Shown: positions 20,202-27,772 of the stretch, one piece after another | Layout of the letters: each line of letters starts with the position of its first letter | Position numbering within the stretch: position 1 is the first letter of the stretch | Source: a virus | Virus record (IMG/VR): IMGVR_UViG_3300018481_000039 | Coordinates: 1 to 40,178 of that record | DNA: 40,178 nt | Strand: one strand, 5' to 3' | Notes under the pieces: generated by a model | What the model was told of the DNA's origin: nothing | Database searches by the model: none | The model's input: only the letters and a program-made list of their open reading frames with translations | Made by a program: the position numbers and the translations under genes

Positions 20202-20630
20202 TCAACGTTCCAGCGTTGGCTTCGCTAGCTGTTTATTGCACAACGCCTTATCAATTTCAAGCCAGTCCCAATGCTTAGGGCCGCCTTCAAATTTCAAAAT
20301 AGGCTTCTCAAACTTCAACATGCTCTTGTCGGCGTCTGCGCCGCGAAAGATCATGAGCGCATCGCCATCTCTCTTACTCTCTCGCCGGACGATTATGAAG
20401 CTGCGTCCTCCATAGCGAGCGTACTTCCGATGCCACGCGATCTGCTCTGGGCGAAAACTAATCACGTTGCCCTTTGAAACTTTATATTCGTTCCATCCGC
20501 TGATCCCCCGTGCGCACCAGTGGTGATCTGGAACGCCACCACCGCTGATTGGATTCTCGACAGCGATGAAAAAGTAATGGGGCAACTTTGCCTTGAACAT
20601 TGGCCGCAGTCCGCCATCCCGCTTCTTCAT
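20202..20630 (-). CDS. PD-(D/E)XK nuclease-like protein (VRR-NUC/Hjc type)
   Basis: A 142-residue protein. The core AVENPISGGGVPDHHWCARG followed by SGWNEYKVSKG carries the PD...E-x-K pattern (PD near residue 35, EYK near 49). QIAWHRKYARYGGRSFIIVR is the conserved Q...W...GG helix/strand seen in phage VRR-NUC/Hjc-like nucleases. Such proteins cut branched DNA or act as recombination nucleases. The start at 20630 has AAGGA upstream. It overlaps the gcrA-like gene's stop region by 4 bp. The nuclease call rests on the motif order; activity is inferred. Confidence 0.7.
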   Translation of the reverse strand: MKKRDGGLRPMFKAKLPHYFFIAVENPISGGGVPDHHWCARGISGWNEYKVSKGNVISFRPEQIAWHRKYARYGGRSFIIVRRESKRDGDALMIFRGADADKSMLKFEKPILKFEGGPKHWDWLEIDKALCNKQLAKPTLER

Positions 20631-21070
20631 TTCCAATCCTTCTTCGGCTTGATGTGCATAATATTGCCGTGGGCTTCGCAGTACATGGTATGGTTGACGG
20701 TCTTGTCGCCGCAGTATTTGAACGGTGGGCTTTGGCCGATTGGATAGTGGCACACGCCGCTATGAAGTTGCTGGATCGATACCTGTACATATTTATTAAT
20801 CGCGACTGGAGTGATTGGAGGAAGCGCAACAACCTTTCGCACTTTTCGTTTTCGTTTTTTAATTGGAGCGACCTTCTTGTTGATGATCGGTCTAAAGCGA
20901 AGTCCAAGGCGATGAGTCTTGCCTATCACAGCATTGCGCGACACAATGACTTGGAATTCTTCACAAAGCATCTTTGAGATTTGAGTAGCAGAAAATAGCG
21001 AATCTGATATAAGCGATTTGAGACGCTCGACCATACCAGGTGTGATGTCCCATAATGATGGTTGCTTCAC
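20627..21070 (-). CDS. gcrA: GcrA-family cell-cycle regulator
   Basis: A 147-residue protein. The N-terminus has VERLKSLISDSLFSATQISK and VSRNAVIGKTHRLGLRFR, the GcrA signature (W..e.v..Lk.l...G.SasqIA..lg...SRNAViGk.hRlgl). A Lys/Arg-rich linker follows (KKRKRKVRKV). The C-terminus has CHYPIGQSPPFKYCG and YCEAHG, the family's Cys/His element. GcrA is an alphaproteobacterial transcription factor that binds CcrM-methylated GANTC sites and sigma-70. A phage copy could redirect host cell-cycle or phage promoters. It is tightly packed between the nuclease and glycosyltransferase genes. Confidence 0.88.
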   Translation of the reverse strand: MKQPSLWDITPGMVERLKSLISDSLFSATQISKMLCEEFQVIVSRNAVIGKTHRLGLRFRPIINKKVAPIKKRKRKVRKVVALPPITPVAINKYVQVSIQQLHSGVCHYPIGQSPPFKYCGDKTVNHTMYCEAHGNIMHIKPKKDWK

Positions 21071-21921
21071 GCTAACACCTCAATGCCTTTGGCGGTTGCC
21101 GCTTTGCGATAGGTTGCGAGAATTTCCTTGGAGAATTTTTTACCATGTCGGTACTCTCCAAACAGTTCGCTGATCTTGGCGTGAACTCCTTTCTTGATTA
21201 GGTATTCATGGTTGTAGCTCGGATCATCGGTCAGGTTCACCTTGGACTTTCCGTTTGCGACGAATAGCTTCTTGGTATGGTCCTTGTTGATTGGCGTGTT
21301 GAAGGTCTTTGCGATGTAGTATCCATTGGCCACCGCGGTCATCATCACCGCTGGATCTGATCCGCCACCAATGACCTTGAGCCGTGGATCAATCAGGTCT
21401 TTGTACCCGCGCTTGCGGCCACGCAGCACAAGGCCAAGCGCAGTCTCCATGAAGCCTCCAAAGATCGGAATGACCTTGCGACCGAATTGCGAGCCTCCAA
21501 GATGGCCGGTCATTTGTACGATGCCGCACGCTGGGTTCGCTTCCAGATAGTCGATTGCGTCTTGGTAGCGTTGCCCAGCAGTCAGGCCAAGCTTCGTGCT
21601 TGCGCCATCAGTAAAACGGAAATCATCATCGCACCAAATTATATAGTCCGACATTCCGTTGACGAGCGACAGTGAATGGATACGCGCCTCAACGAAATTG
21701 AACAGCGGACCCTTTGGAACCTTCCGTGGCTCTGTCATAAAGCCGATGTTGGCCTGAGGGAGCATCGCCCTTATCTCACGCAGGTCCTTGTTCGTGTACG
21801 GGTCTTGATACGAAACGCAAATGTGATAGCGGTGGCCCTTGTGCATTGCGTGCTTGAACGTTGATACAAATTCCTTCATCTTGTTCGGTCGATTTGATAT
21901 CAAAGCAAATGTTATGTTCAC
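21067..21921 (-). CDS. GT-A type glycosyltransferase, possibly DNA- or phage-directed
   Basis: A 284-residue protein. The strand-helix start MNITFALISNRPNKMKEFVS and the metal-binding DxD-like motif IIWCDDDFRFTDG (about residues 94-106) fit a GT-A fold. GGGSDPAVMMTAVANGYYIA and NHEYLIKKGV are later conserved-looking blocks. The gene overlaps the DNA polymerase gene by 4 bp, so it is co-expressed with replication rather than structural genes. That makes DNA-base glycosylation (phage hypermodification) a reasonable guess, with surface-polysaccharide modification as the alternative. The acceptor cannot be told from sequence. Confidence 0.65.
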   Translation of the reverse strand: MNITFALISNRPNKMKEFVSTFKHAMHKGHRYHICVSYQDPYTNKDLREIRAMLPQANIGFMTEPRKVPKGPLFNFVEARIHSLSLVNGMSDYIIWCDDDFRFTDGASTKLGLTAGQRYQDAIDYLEANPACGIVQMTGHLGGSQFGRKVIPIFGGFMETALGLVLRGRKRGYKDLIDPRLKVIGGGSDPAVMMTAVANGYYIAKTFNTPINKDHTKKLFVANGKSKVNLTDDPSYNHEYLIKKGVHAKISELFGEYRHGKKFSKEILATYRKAATAKGIEVLA

Positions 21922-24761
21922 GCTCCATCCTCCATATCGCCAATGTACTTGATCCTATCGACACTGATCATGCGGAAGCCATTCGGCACCGTGCCCTTGA
22001 TCGCATAGATACTTTTCCCGGGACGCCCACGCTCAATAATCGGGATCGCAAGCTCATTGAACTTGAAGCGGTCAATCTTAACAAAGATCTCATCAGTGTC
22101 GTCGCGGAAAAACATATTGAGGTATTTGGTCTGGCCCTTCTTCACAACGCCATTGCGCTTGCGAATGTTGACCTCCTCATTCTCATCGCGCGGATCGATC
22201 TTAACCGCGACTGCGATCGCAACGACACTCTCTTCAATTCCACATTGTAGTTCTTTGAGGTTGTATGTTTTGCTTACGATGCCGGCTGATATTGGATTTG
22301 GAAGCAACCGATGGATTGCGGCCTTGATCGGATACAGCGTACCAAGGTCCGTTTTCGCTTCACGCAGACGCTCGGCAACTCTAGCCCGCAACATCGTGCC
22401 GCTCTTGCGACTCTCAAGTATCTCAGTTACTGTCGCAGGGCCAAAGCCCTTGATAGCCGTCAGAGGTCCAATGAGCTTGTTGTTTGCTATCGACCAACGA
22501 TCAGTCGAATGATCAGGATCAACGTCCACATAGTCGATGCCTTCGTTCTTCATCTCGCGCAGTAACTGGATCTGACGCGCAGTGTCGTGCTCGGCATCGA
22601 GCGTTGCGGCTGCGAACTCAAGCGGATGATACGCTTTGAGGTAGCAACAGTAGTACGATACCAATCCATACGCTACAGCGTGAGCCTTGTTGAAGGCCCA
22701 AGATCCCATCGAGCATAGATCGTCCCACATCTTGTCTGCTATGTCCTTGGGCATCCCACGCTTCATTGCGCCCGCTTTCCAAGGATCACCGAACTGATTG
22801 AAGTACTCAACGCCAAGAGACTTCGACATCGCCTTGCGAAGCGCAGTGACTTGCGCCCAAGAAAGGTCACCAATCTCACGACCTATCGTCAAGACTTGTT
22901 CTTGATAGATGACGATGCCGAGCGTCTCCTTGAGGAACGGTTCAACGAGCGGATGGTTGTACTCAATTCTCTCACGGCCCAATCGGCGCTTACACCAAAG
23001 GTTGGCACCGCCAGTCGCCATCGGTCCCGGTCGAGCAAGCGCAGTGATCGCAATAATGTCCTCGATGTGATTGACGTTCTTGATTTGCTTGACGAGCGAT
23101 TGTAGGGCCAATCCCATGAACTGAAAGATGCCGCTGAAACGAAACTCATTTAGGATCGCAAACGCCTTGGGATCATCGAGCGGCAATTTCTCAAGCCAGC
23201 CGTTGACAGGCTTCTCACCTATCAATTCGAGCGTCCGCTCAAAGACCGACAACTGAGTCAATCCCAATGCGTCAATCTTGAGGAGGTTGAGAGACTCAGC
23301 GTCATACTTATCACATTGAGCTGCGCCGTTGCGACCGTTGATCGCCACATGCTCGATGATCGGACTATCGGTCAATAGCAAACCGGCTGCGTGTTGTGAG
23401 CTATTGTTCGGGTGGCCTTCCATACGCTCAGCAATCTTCATCTCGGGGAATTCCTTCATCATCTTCTGACCTACGTCAGTGGTTGTGAAAGTATCCTCGA
23501 TGGTTTGCCAAGCACGCGCGTCACCTAGCGACCGATCAATAATAGCATCACTCACCTTCGTCACCATCCACTTTGGAACCTTGAGGGACGCTCCCGCTTG
23601 GTTCAGCGCGCTGGTTGGCTTGAAGAGCGACACAGTACCAAGACGCGCAACGTGGTCCTTACCATATTTCTTTTCTGCGTACTCAAACACTAGATGTCTA
23701 TGAGCATCACTAAAATCAATATCAATATCAGGAAGATCAGCACGAGTAGTATCAATGAAGCGTTCAAAGATGAGCCCAAATGGTATAGGGTCCACAGCAG
23801 TGATGTTGAGGAGATAACAAGCAAGACTGCCACAAGAAGAGCCGCGCGCAGGTCCGACAATCATCCTCTCCTTTGCCCAGCTGACCATATCAGCTATGAT
23901 GTAGAAGTAATCTTCAAACTGCTTCTCCGCTATCATTGCTAGCTCGCGGTCCAACCGCGCTTTGTAGATTGGATCCTTGAGATTGATTCCCAAACGCTTC
24001 GCACCGTCCTCACACAATTGGCGTAATGTCTTTTTGATCTTTGGCTTGAGCATCTTCGCTTGGTTGAGGGTCGCCTTACATTTCGCAAATGCCTTCTTGC
24101 GATTGGCTAGCGCCTGCTTCTTGACGTCAGCATCAGCGATCCATACTGCCTTGTCCCATTCCTTATCGCTGAGAATGTGCATCGGATAACTTTGCGTGTT
24201 GCTGCGCTTGCCGAGAGCGATGCGATACAATTCCTGCTCGCTAGCAACCGGATAATAATTCTCAGAGCACGCGATGAATTTGAACTTGAGCTTCAATGCC
24301 TGAGTGTACAATCCCTTCGACGTTGCCGGGCTCAACGCGATGTATAGGTCCGGGTCCTTAGCATTGAGCAGATCGAGCTGCGCCCGCTCACCAGCGATCT
24401 TTATGAGGCCCTTTGCGGCGTTGACCTCCTTGTAAAGCAACTGCGGGTATCTGGCCGGTGATGAGGTTGCTAGATGAAAGATCTTATTGAGCGGTGTGAG
24501 ACTGTCCGTTGCCAGAAATGTCATATAGTCAATCGCAGGCTTCTTCTCTCCAACGCTAGCAACGACCGCAAGCTCAACGCCATATACTGGAGCGATGCCG
24601 GCTTCTTTACACTCTTTGGTCCAACGCGTGAAGCCGAATGTACTCTCACGATCAGTCATTGGCGCGACTGGTAGACCAATTTCCTTTATGCGAGCGAGCA
24701 CATCCTCATTGTGGCCCCATGCACATTTAAATGAATACCCGGTTCTTATTCTAGCTGACAT
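21918..24761 (-). CDS. dnaE: DNA polymerase III alpha-subunit (DnaE-type) replicative polymerase
   Basis: A 947-residue C-family polymerase, shorter than the ~1160-residue bacterial DnaE. The palm motif GPARGSSCGSLACYLLNIT (about 303-321) and PDIDIDFSDAHRH (about 344-356, two catalytic Asp) are intact. Further conserved blocks are LTQLSVFERTLELIGE, ARPGPMATGGANLW, IVIYQEQVLTIG and FNKAHAVAYGLVSYYCCYLK. The N-terminal PHP-like part (YSFKCAWGHNEDVLARIKEI, MTDRESTFGF) has lost the usual metal-binding His residues, so PHP exonuclease activity is unlikely. Proofreading would come from the DnaQ-like gene nearby. The C-terminus resembles an OB region (VVAIAVAVKIDPRDENEE). Confidence 0.93.
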   Translation of the reverse strand: MSARIRTGYSFKCAWGHNEDVLARIKEIGLPVAPMTDRESTFGFTRWTKECKEAGIAPVYGVELAVVASVGEKKPAIDYMTFLATDSLTPLNKIFHLATSSPARYPQLLYKEVNAAKGLIKIAGERAQLDLLNAKDPDLYIALSPATSKGLYTQALKLKFKFIACSENYYPVASEQELYRIALGKRSNTQSYPMHILSDKEWDKAVWIADADVKKQALANRKKAFAKCKATLNQAKMLKPKIKKTLRQLCEDGAKRLGINLKDPIYKARLDRELAMIAEKQFEDYFYIIADMVSWAKERMIVGPARGSSCGSLACYLLNITAVDPIPFGLIFERFIDTTRADLPDIDIDFSDAHRHLVFEYAEKKYGKDHVARLGTVSLFKPTSALNQAGASLKVPKWMVTKVSDAIIDRSLGDARAWQTIEDTFTTTDVGQKMMKEFPEMKIAERMEGHPNNSSQHAAGLLLTDSPIIEHVAINGRNGAAQCDKYDAESLNLLKIDALGLTQLSVFERTLELIGEKPVNGWLEKLPLDDPKAFAILNEFRFSGIFQFMGLALQSLVKQIKNVNHIEDIIAITALARPGPMATGGANLWCKRRLGRERIEYNHPLVEPFLKETLGIVIYQEQVLTIGREIGDLSWAQVTALRKAMSKSLGVEYFNQFGDPWKAGAMKRGMPKDIADKMWDDLCSMGSWAFNKAHAVAYGLVSYYCCYLKAYHPLEFAAATLDAEHDTARQIQLLREMKNEGIDYVDVDPDHSTDRWSIANNKLIGPLTAIKGFGPATVTEILESRKSGTMLRARVAERLREAKTDLGTLYPIKAAIHRLLPNPISAGIVSKTYNLKELQCGIEESVVAIAVAVKIDPRDENEEVNIRKRNGVVKKGQTKYLNMFFRDDTDEIFVKIDRFKFNELAIPIIERGRPGKSIYAIKGTVPNGFRMISVDRIKYIGDMEDGA

Positions 24762-25272
24762 GTTCGCTCCTATTTTTCCAAAATGTTGCTAGACGCTTCG
24801 CTGTGACTTCTGGTGGAACTTTTACACCTAATCTGTAATGCGTCTGCTTCATTCTTTCTGAGTTTTGCTTTCTAATTTTTTTTCCAGCTTTAGTTTGAAA
24901 ATATTTCTTGATCTTGATTGATGCTTGCGTCATAGACTCAATTGAATGCTTTCTCCCAGCAAATGATTTAGCTGATACCATTCTACCTCTATCATAGGCA
25001 TCTTGAAAGTTCTGTGATTGAGTACCAAGATATAAATGCTTTGGATTGATACACCAAACCTGATCGCAGGTATGCAATACTAATCCTCGCTTTCTATCTT
25101 TTGGTTGGCGTGGAATTTTTCTCACATTGAGGTGATATGATAGACGACTGCTCCACCATTTCTTTCTTTGATGCTCGATTTGATTGCTGCGATACTCTAT
25201 CCATTTGGACTCATCAGCGGTCATGAAGCCGATACATTTTCCAACTTTGATAGTCTTTCGTGGAAACAACAT
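24751..25272 (-). CDS. HNH homing endonuclease (NUMOD-like C-terminus)
   Basis: A 173-residue protein with VLHTCDQVWCINPKHLYLGT and NFQDAYDRGR, the HNH_3-type pattern 'H.Cdn..CiNP.HL..Gt..dN..D...RGR'. The region AGRKHSIESMTQASIKIKKY is NUMOD3-like, a DNA-binding module of homing endonucleases. It lies between the polymerase and exonuclease genes and overlaps the dnaE start by 11 bp, typical of a free-standing homing endonuclease that invaded between replication genes. Its base composition is more AT-rich than its neighbours. The target would be the intact dnaE-exonuclease junction of related phages (inference). Confidence 0.85.
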   Translation of the reverse strand: MLFPRKTIKVGKCIGFMTADESKWIEYRSNQIEHQRKKWWSSRLSYHLNVRKIPRQPKDRKRGLVLHTCDQVWCINPKHLYLGTQSQNFQDAYDRGRMVSAKSFAGRKHSIESMTQASIKIKKYFQTKAGKKIRKQNSERMKQTHYRLGVKVPPEVTAKRLATFWKNRSEHVS

Positions 25273-25826
25273 TAGATCATCTCCCGACGATAAAGTTCAC
25301 AACAACATCGTATCAAAGCCTCAACGTCAGACTTGGCGCGATGCGCGTCGAATGTTTTCCCAAACAGATACTCATGTAGCTTCGTCAACGTCATTCGACT
25401 GCCCTTGATGTGAGCGGTCGCCTCAACAGTACAGATTGCCCGTGGCCATTTGATCTTTCGCTTCAGTCTTTCGAATTCTATATCAATTACTTCTTTGTCA
25501 AAACTGACATTGTGAGCGATCACATAGTCCGCCGATGTTAGAATCTTTGCGATCTCATCCGCATGATCCTTGAAGGGCTTCATCTTTGCTAGCATCTCAT
25601 TCGTGATGCCTGTGATCTGCGTTGTCGTTTTCTTATCACCCAACGCAGGCTTGTCGCTCAATGATCTTGATGGCTTGATTAGCATATCCAATTCTTTCAG
25701 CACCTTGCCCTTCTTAAGATCGACCTTGGCCGCGTAGAACTCAATCACTTCCGGCAAAGCATCGATCTTGACCGAGTGGTTTGGAATGAGACTTGTAGTC
25801 TCGGTATCGAATACCACAGCGATCAT
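25272..25826 (-). CDS. DnaQ-like 3'-5' exonuclease (proofreading)
   Basis: A 184-residue DEDD exonuclease. ExoI motif is VVFDTETTSL (about residues 4-13), ExoII is YVIAHNVSFDKEVI (about 100-113), ExoIII is HRAKSDVEALIRCC (about 160-173) with the His of the DEDDh type. ITGITNEMLAKMKPF is also typical. It supplies 3'-5' proofreading for the phage DnaE polymerase, like the bacterial epsilon subunit. It lacks an obvious clamp-binding tail. It sits directly beside the HNH gene (1-bp overlap). Confidence 0.9.
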   Translation of the reverse strand: MIAVVFDTETTSLIPNHSVKIDALPEVIEFYAAKVDLKKGKVLKELDMLIKPSRSLSDKPALGDKKTTTQITGITNEMLAKMKPFKDHADEIAKILTSADYVIAHNVSFDKEVIDIEFERLKRKIKWPRAICTVEATAHIKGSRMTLTKLHEYLFGKTFDAHRAKSDVEALIRCCCELYRREMI

Positions 25827-26131
25827 TTTTTGTCTCTCATTTCTTGGTCATACTCAGATAGCATCTGGCTGTAGACGCTATTGTCGTCAAGCGAGTCAAC
25901 ATGGCCGCCTTTTTGAAATGAAGCGGCATATCGAGCCAGCTTGTCAGCGCAATGAAAGAATAGCGCCATGCGATTCCATTCCTCCTCAGTCGTCAACGTA
26001 ACAGATCCTGGAAAGAAACCTTTCATGACCTTCCCAAACGTCTTGTACGTATCACCATACACAGCGTTGCGCTCCCGGTATATATCCCCAAGGGCAGTAA
26101 GGCGATCTGGGACTGATTTATTTTGCGACAT
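25823..26131 (-). CDS. small phage protein of DUF6378 type
   Basis: A 102-residue protein: TALGDIYRERNAVYGDTYKT and then WNRMALFFHCADKLARYAAS, GGHVDSLDDNSVYSQMLSEY. The conserved 'Y...Hp.F...a.lw......k.aRya....hvDsl.Di.gYa.l' pattern is that of the DUF6378 group, found in many phages; some relate it to MazG-like nucleotide metabolism. The ATG at 26131 is used (GGAAGG upstream). It overlaps the HAD gene by 14 bp and the exonuclease gene by 4 bp. Confidence 0.68.
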   Translation of the reverse strand: MSQNKSVPDRLTALGDIYRERNAVYGDTYKTFGKVMKGFFPGSVTLTTEEEWNRMALFFHCADKLARYAASFQKGGHVDSLDDNSVYSQMLSEYDQEMRDKK

Positions 26132-26591
26132 ATGGCGGCCTTCCAACGATGCTGTTAGCTCCAGCGTGAACCTGAAGTGAGACGCAGTTGATACCTGAAG
26201 TCTGCATAGCACTGATGACGTCATCACGATCATCAAAGACAAGGACGAGCGGATTGCGTAGCTTCTCACAACGCTTCAAGACCGCTCCTTGTTTGAAGAT
26301 CGCGGCACCGTCATAGACCTCGTTTGGTCGCATGATGAGTTCATCGAGCATGACGCATCGTTTGAAGAGCCAAGCCTCTGTTATTTGCCTAAATTTTTCC
26401 GGACGCCCTGTCAGACCAACCGTGGCCCATTGATCGCAATAGAGAGCATCGACCAGAGCGACCATTGCGCTAATCGATTCATCATCGATGCTCTTCGCAT
26501 GATACTCATCCCAGTTTCCCATTAGATTGTCGCGCCATGCCGCATCAGCGATGCTGTGGTCGATATCGAAGAATGCGATCTTGCTAGACAT
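26118..26591 (-). CDS. HAD-superfamily phosphatase (PNK-phosphatase-like)
   Basis: A 157-residue protein. Motif I is AFFDIDHSIAD (Asp nucleophile and Asp+2, about residues 5-15), motif II the TGRPEK loop (GLTGRPEKFR), motif IV LVLVFDDRDDVISAM. This is the compact HAD fold used by phage polynucleotide-kinase phosphatase domains and nucleotidases. The DxD is intact. The start at 26591 places the ATG at the first conserved strand. Its substrate (3'-phosphate ends, nucleotide or other) cannot be told. Confidence 0.8.
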   Translation of the reverse strand: MSSKIAFFDIDHSIADAAWRDNLMGNWDEYHAKSIDDESISAMVALVDALYCDQWATVGLTGRPEKFRQITEAWLFKRCVMLDELIMRPNEVYDGAAIFKQGAVLKRCEKLRNPLVLVFDDRDDVISAMQTSGINCVSLQVHAGANSIVGRPPYVAK

Positions 26592-26805
26592 AATATGATT
26601 TTTTCCTTTTGTTTTTGTATTCAACTTTGACTCGATAGCAAAACGGACAAGTGGCTGTTTCACTTTCATTGTGTACCTTCCATCCTGCCCGCTTTGCTAT
26701 CCGTGCGACGGTCTTTGGACTACGGCCTATAAAGTCTATCGTGTGTCGCTCATTGCGATCGCACCATAGCTTCATGATGAAGTTGATTTTATATTTCTTA
26801 GGCAT
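26584..26805 (-). CDS. hypothetical protein with CPFC motif
   Basis: A 73-residue protein with a Lys-rich helix start (MPKKYKINFIMKLWCDRNER), RSPKTVARIAKRAGWKVHNE and TCPFCYRVKVEYKNKRKKSY. It has one CxxC pair only, so it may use Cys plus His to bind zinc, or bind as a dimer. The ATG overlaps the thyX stop (TGATG). No family recognised; probable nucleic-acid binder by charge. Confidence 0.6.
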   Translation of the reverse strand: MPKKYKINFIMKLWCDRNERHTIDFIGRSPKTVARIAKRAGWKVHNESETATCPFCYRVKVEYKNKRKKSYYV

Positions 26806-27554
26806 CAACCCCAAGTTCCTTTCAAGAGATCAACTTCCTTGAGTGCCTTGCCAACTTCAGGACGCTCGTTGACGGTCCTATCACCCAATGCTTCCTTCAG
26901 CATCTTGTCGAGCGTCGGCGTCTTTGTCCGTTCAGGATACAAAAACATTTCTGTCCACGGATGGACACATATTACCTGATGCGCCATCTCTGCTACCACG
27001 TCACTGTACTCGCCTTGGGCACGAAGGTTCTGACGCTTGCCTACCAGATCAGCCAACGAACGTAGATTGTACTCTGCCGTCAATGGCGAATGTGTGGCCA
27101 TCGGGAGAATAGACCGCGCATCCTGCGTGCTGATGCCGTTTTCAATTAGTAACGCATAGAACGCGGACGTTCGGGTCATGTGATCGTGATACAACACTTC
27201 AAGTTCTTTGCGTTCGCTAATCGCTCCCGGGACTACATATTTAAAATCTTTGAGGTCTGTCACACGCTGGGTCATCACAGCGAACGCAACGCCAACACGT
27301 GTCCTCGTCATTTGGTCGCAGGTCGCCCGGGAGATATCGTTGACCGTGAACGTATATGAAACGAACTCCCATGATGAGCGTATCGTCATAGCGATAGCTT
27401 CTAACTCTTTCACTATATCATAACCATTCATTTCACTCACCCGCTCCACAAACGAAGAAGGCATGCGAGTGTTCTTGGCGCGGATTAGCTTGCGAGCTGC
27501 GTACCAAACATCAGAATGTCCAATGCCGGTGTAGTCAATGAGTTGTACTTTCAT
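26805..27554 (-). CDS. thyX: FAD-dependent thymidylate synthase, ThyX type
   Basis: A 249-residue protein. The C-terminal half, ARSILPMATHSPLTAEYNLR followed by LADLVGKRQNLRAQGEYSDV and EMAHQV, is ThyX-like (R..LP.....t.....nlr.l......R...AQ.Ei). The central motif is CDQMTRTRVGVAFAVMTQRV. ThyX enzymes usually show RHR/RTR-x7-S; here the Ser position is Met, followed by Thr. ThyX makes dTMP from dUMP using CH2-THF, FAD and NAD(P)H. The leader is CACACACAGGAG. The substitution may lower or alter activity, or reflect a modified-pyrimidine role. Confidence 0.85.
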   Translation of the reverse strand: MKVQLIDYTGIGHSDVWYAARKLIRAKNTRMPSSFVERVSEMNGYDIVKELEAIAMTIRSSWEFVSYTFTVNDISRATCDQMTRTRVGVAFAVMTQRVTDLKDFKYVVPGAISERKELEVLYHDHMTRTSAFYALLIENGISTQDARSILPMATHSPLTAEYNLRSLADLVGKRQNLRAQGEYSDVVAEMAHQVICVHPWTEMFLYPERTKTPTLDKMLKEALGDRTVNERPEVGKALKEVDLLKGTWG

Positions 27555-27580
27555 TTTAGTTCTCCTGTGTGTGAGATTGT

Positions 27581-27772
27581 TTAGAACTTGTCTTCTTCCT
27601 TCGGAGTAAACGGGTAGCGTTCCATAAGCTCATCGATGCTGAGCTTTGCTTCCTCCTTTGTTAAGACACATTGATAGAGGATGTTGTGTCGCGCGTTATG
27701 AAGATTTATATCGCGGACGATCTGGACTTGTAGTCCGAACATATCCTTGTGATATGTGAGGTATGCTGCCAT
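27581..27772 (-). CDS. hypothetical protein
   Basis: A 63-residue protein: MAAYLTYHKDMFGLQVQIVR, with helical RHNILYQCVLTKEEAKLSID and a C-terminal ELMERYPFTPKEEDKF. Its start touches the stop of the FAD gene (TAAATG). No family recognised. It may be co-translated with the FAD-binding protein. Confidence 0.6.
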   Translation of the reverse strand: MAAYLTYHKDMFGLQVQIVRDINLHNARHNILYQCVLTKEEAKLSIDELMERYPFTPKEEDKF

